From assembly GCA_012727515.1 (NCBI GenBank), contig JAAYGZ010000446.1:1-7550 (forward strand): a DNA stretch of 7,550 nucleotides, read 5' to 3'. This DNA comes from Desulfovibrionales bacterium. GTDB taxonomy: Bacteria; Desulfobacterota; Desulfovibrionia; Desulfovibrionales; Desulfomicrobiaceae. The stretch's first letter is position 1; every line of letters starts with the position of its first letter. The translations under genes were made by a program, and so were the position numbers. The notes below the pieces were generated by a model. That model was given only the letters and a program-made list of their open reading frames with translations, did not search any database and was not told the origin of the DNA. Shown here in pieces: positions 6,736 to 7,550 of the stretch.

Positions 6736-6828
6736 AGGGAAACACCAAATGCATTGTCAGAGCATGGAGCACAGGACCAGGGCCTGTACGTGTGCATGCA
6801 GACAGAGCATTGCAATCAATGTTTCCCT
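6736..6828 (-). other. Long imperfect stem-loop between regulator and acyl-CoA synthetase
   Basis: Arms 6736-6756 and 6808-6828 are inverted repeats beginning with AGGGAAACA and ending with TGTTTCCCT. Of 21 positions, 16 are Watson-Crick pairs. In RNA copied from this strand three more (6745/6819, 6746/6818, 6747/6817) become G-U pairs, leaving two mismatches. Inside are a 5-bp helix (GCATG 6762-6766 with CATGC 6795-6799) and an apical hairpin (ACAGG 6771-6775 with CCTGT 6783-6787, 7-nt loop). The structure begins inside the regulator's TAG stop (6827-6829) and ends about 58 nt before the synthetase ATG. No T-run follows. It could be an attenuator, an mRNA processing or stability element, or a decayed small inverted-repeat element. 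Confidence 0.65.
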
Positions 6829-7387
6829 AAATAATGACATCCAGAAATTCCGCTGGCTGGTCATCCAGCCCGCGAAGTGCGTGAGGAGTGCGCGAGGTAA
6901 AATACAGGCTGTCTCCTGGCTCTAAAACATGGGCTGTTGAACCCAGAGTAATTTCAAGCCGCCCTTTAATCATATAAATAAATTCCTGGCCTGGATGCTC
7001 GGTAAAAGTCAGGGCCTCCTTGGATTTGGGCGGAACAGTAACAATAAATGGCTCCATTTTGCGTCCCACAAAGCGATAGGCCAGACTTTTATAGTCGTAA
7101 TCCTTACGCCGTTCCACGCTCATGCCCTTGCCTTTGCGTACCAGGGAGGCTGTGTGCAGGTGCGCTTCTTTTCCGGAAATAAGCACTGTCAGATCAACCT
7201 GGAAAACCTGAGCAACATTGAAAAGATAGCTGACCGGAATTTCCTGGGTTCCTGATTCATACAACTGCACATCAGCAGGCGTGCATTGCAGCTCTGTGGC
7301 CATTTCTTCGACAGTTATGCCCAGGGCGTCTCGCAATCCGCGCAAACGCGGGGCAATTTCCTTAAACGCTGGTTGGTGGTTTGTCAT
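6827..7387 (-). CDS. XRE-family helix-turn-helix regulator with C-terminal cupin domain
   Basis: A 186-residue cytoplasmic transcriptional regulator. Residues 13-70 form an XRE-type helix-turn-helix (RLRGLRDALGITVEEMATEL, recognition region CTPADVQLYESG). A linker follows, and a single cupin fold covers about 112-186, with motif 1 H131-P-G-Q-E135 and FIYMIKGRLEITLG, and motif 2 EPGDSLYFTSRTPHAL with H169. In this family the cupin senses a small ligand and tunes DNA binding. Position directly ahead of an acyl-CoA synthetase suggests it responds to that acid or its CoA ester; this is inference. The start MTNHQPAF at 7387 is chosen over an open frame from 7420 because AAGGAG lies 6 nt upstream of it and the longer start has no ribosome site. 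The stop codon is embedded in the hairpin that separates it from the synthetase gene. It probably regulates its own operon. Confidence 0.92.
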   Translation of the reverse strand: MTNHQPAFKEIAPRLRGLRDALGITVEEMATELQCTPADVQLYESGTQEIPVSYLFNVAQVFQVDLTVLISGKEAHLHTASLVRKGKGMSVERRKDYDYKSLAYRFVGRKMEPFIVTVPPKSKEALTFTEHPGQEFIYMIKGRLEITLGSTAHVLEPGDSLYFTSRTPHALRGLDDQPAEFLDVII

Positions 7388-7393
7388 GGCTTG

Positions 7394-7399
7394 CTCCTT
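7394..7399 (-). promoter_or_regulatory. Ribosome binding site deciding the XRE-cupin start
   Basis: AAGGAG on the minus strand, 6 nt before the ATG at 7387. It supports the 186-residue product and overlaps the TAA of the small upstream ORF (7398-7400). Confidence 0.8.
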
Positions 7400-7505
7400 A
7401 TTTTCGTAAAATATAGTCAAACTTGCTACGTGCTTCGGAAGTAAAAATCAACGCACAACCCTGCTGTGCAGCACAGGAAATTCTGCTGCGTGAACAATAT
7501 ATCAT
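7398..7505 (-). CDS. Possible 35-codon leader ORF upstream of the XRE-cupin gene
   Basis: This open frame of 35 codons begins MIYCSRSRISC, contains three cysteines and ends YILRK. Its TAA overlaps the AAGGAG ribosome site of the regulator gene, an arrangement seen in translational coupling. A GAGAGG (7516-7521) lies 10 nt upstream, somewhat far. An ATG at 7510 is closer (5 nt) but reads only Met-Lys-stop and overlaps the start of this frame. The peptide resembles nothing I recognise, and the frame also covers the 13-bp palindrome. It may be a leader peptide or a chance open frame. Confidence 0.25.
   Translation of the reverse strand: MIYCSRSRISCAAQQGCALIFTSEARSKFDYILRK
7464..7476. promoter_or_regulatory. 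Candidate operator palindrome upstream of the XRE-cupin gene
   Basis: CTGTGCAGCACAG is a perfect palindrome of two 6-bp arms around one base, 77 nt upstream of the regulator ATG. It is nested in other short symmetries (CCTG 7460-7463 with CAGG 7474-7477). The size and position suit an operator for the regulator itself. No convincing -35/-10 pair was found beside it. The rest of 7388-7550 shows no other clear site. Confidence 0.35.
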
Positions 7506-7550
7506 TTCATAACAACCTCTCTGTACAATCAAAAATGTATTCTTCTTGAC

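Noticed and set aside
5031..6815. Longer 594-residue start for the acyl-CoA synthetase
   Set aside because: The 46 extra residues are low in family resemblance and overlap the hairpin, and the start at 6815 lacks a ribosome site; the ATG at 6677 has AGGAG at 7 nt.
6827..7420. Longer 197-residue start for the XRE-cupin protein
   Set aside because: The ATG at 7387 has AAGGAG at 6 nt, and the extra 11 residues (MTIFYENKEQA) derive from the ribosome-site region.

Overview
The window (about 50% GC, every gene on the minus strand) holds seven genes in two leftward blocks. The gene set suggests a Desulfovibrio-like sulfate reducer (Desulfobacterota, Desulfovibrionales): a YcaO-TPR protein next to a short MoaE-like protein, a TrmO/class II aldolase fusion, and an XRE-cupin regulator paired with an AMP-forming acyl-CoA synthetase. 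That assignment rests on my recollection of the families, not on a search.

Right block, read right to left. A leader region (7388-7550) holds a perfect 13-bp palindrome and a possible 35-codon leader ORF. It precedes an XRE-cupin transcriptional regulator (6827-7387). A 149-nt gap follows and is almost filled by a long imperfect hairpin that starts inside the regulator's stop codon. Next is an acyl-CoA synthetase of the medium-chain/MACS type (5031-6677), followed by a perfect 11-bp hairpin with no T-run. After it come an unrecognised polytopic membrane protein (4028-4888) and, 6 nt downstream, the TrmO-aldolase fusion (3029-4021). The regulator most likely controls the synthetase. The membrane protein and fusion gene look translationally coupled.

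Left block. The 267-bp gap at 2762-3028 contains a degenerate dispersed palindromic repeat and a good sigma70-type promoter. The promoter is placed to drive ycaO-TPR (1043-2761), a MoaE-like protein (669-1031) and opgG (651 to beyond the left edge). Spacings of 11 and 17 nt make this an operon. It joins an ATP-dependent backbone-activating enzyme, a molybdopterin-synthase-like protein and a periplasmic glucan synthesis protein. The first two could share sulfur chemistry; the link to opgG is unclear.

No tRNA, rRNA, CRISPR array, transposase or prophage gene was seen. The most interesting points are the YcaO-TPR/MoaE-like pair, the TrmO-aldolase fusion, the directional hairpin between regulator and synthetase, and the possible leader ORF.
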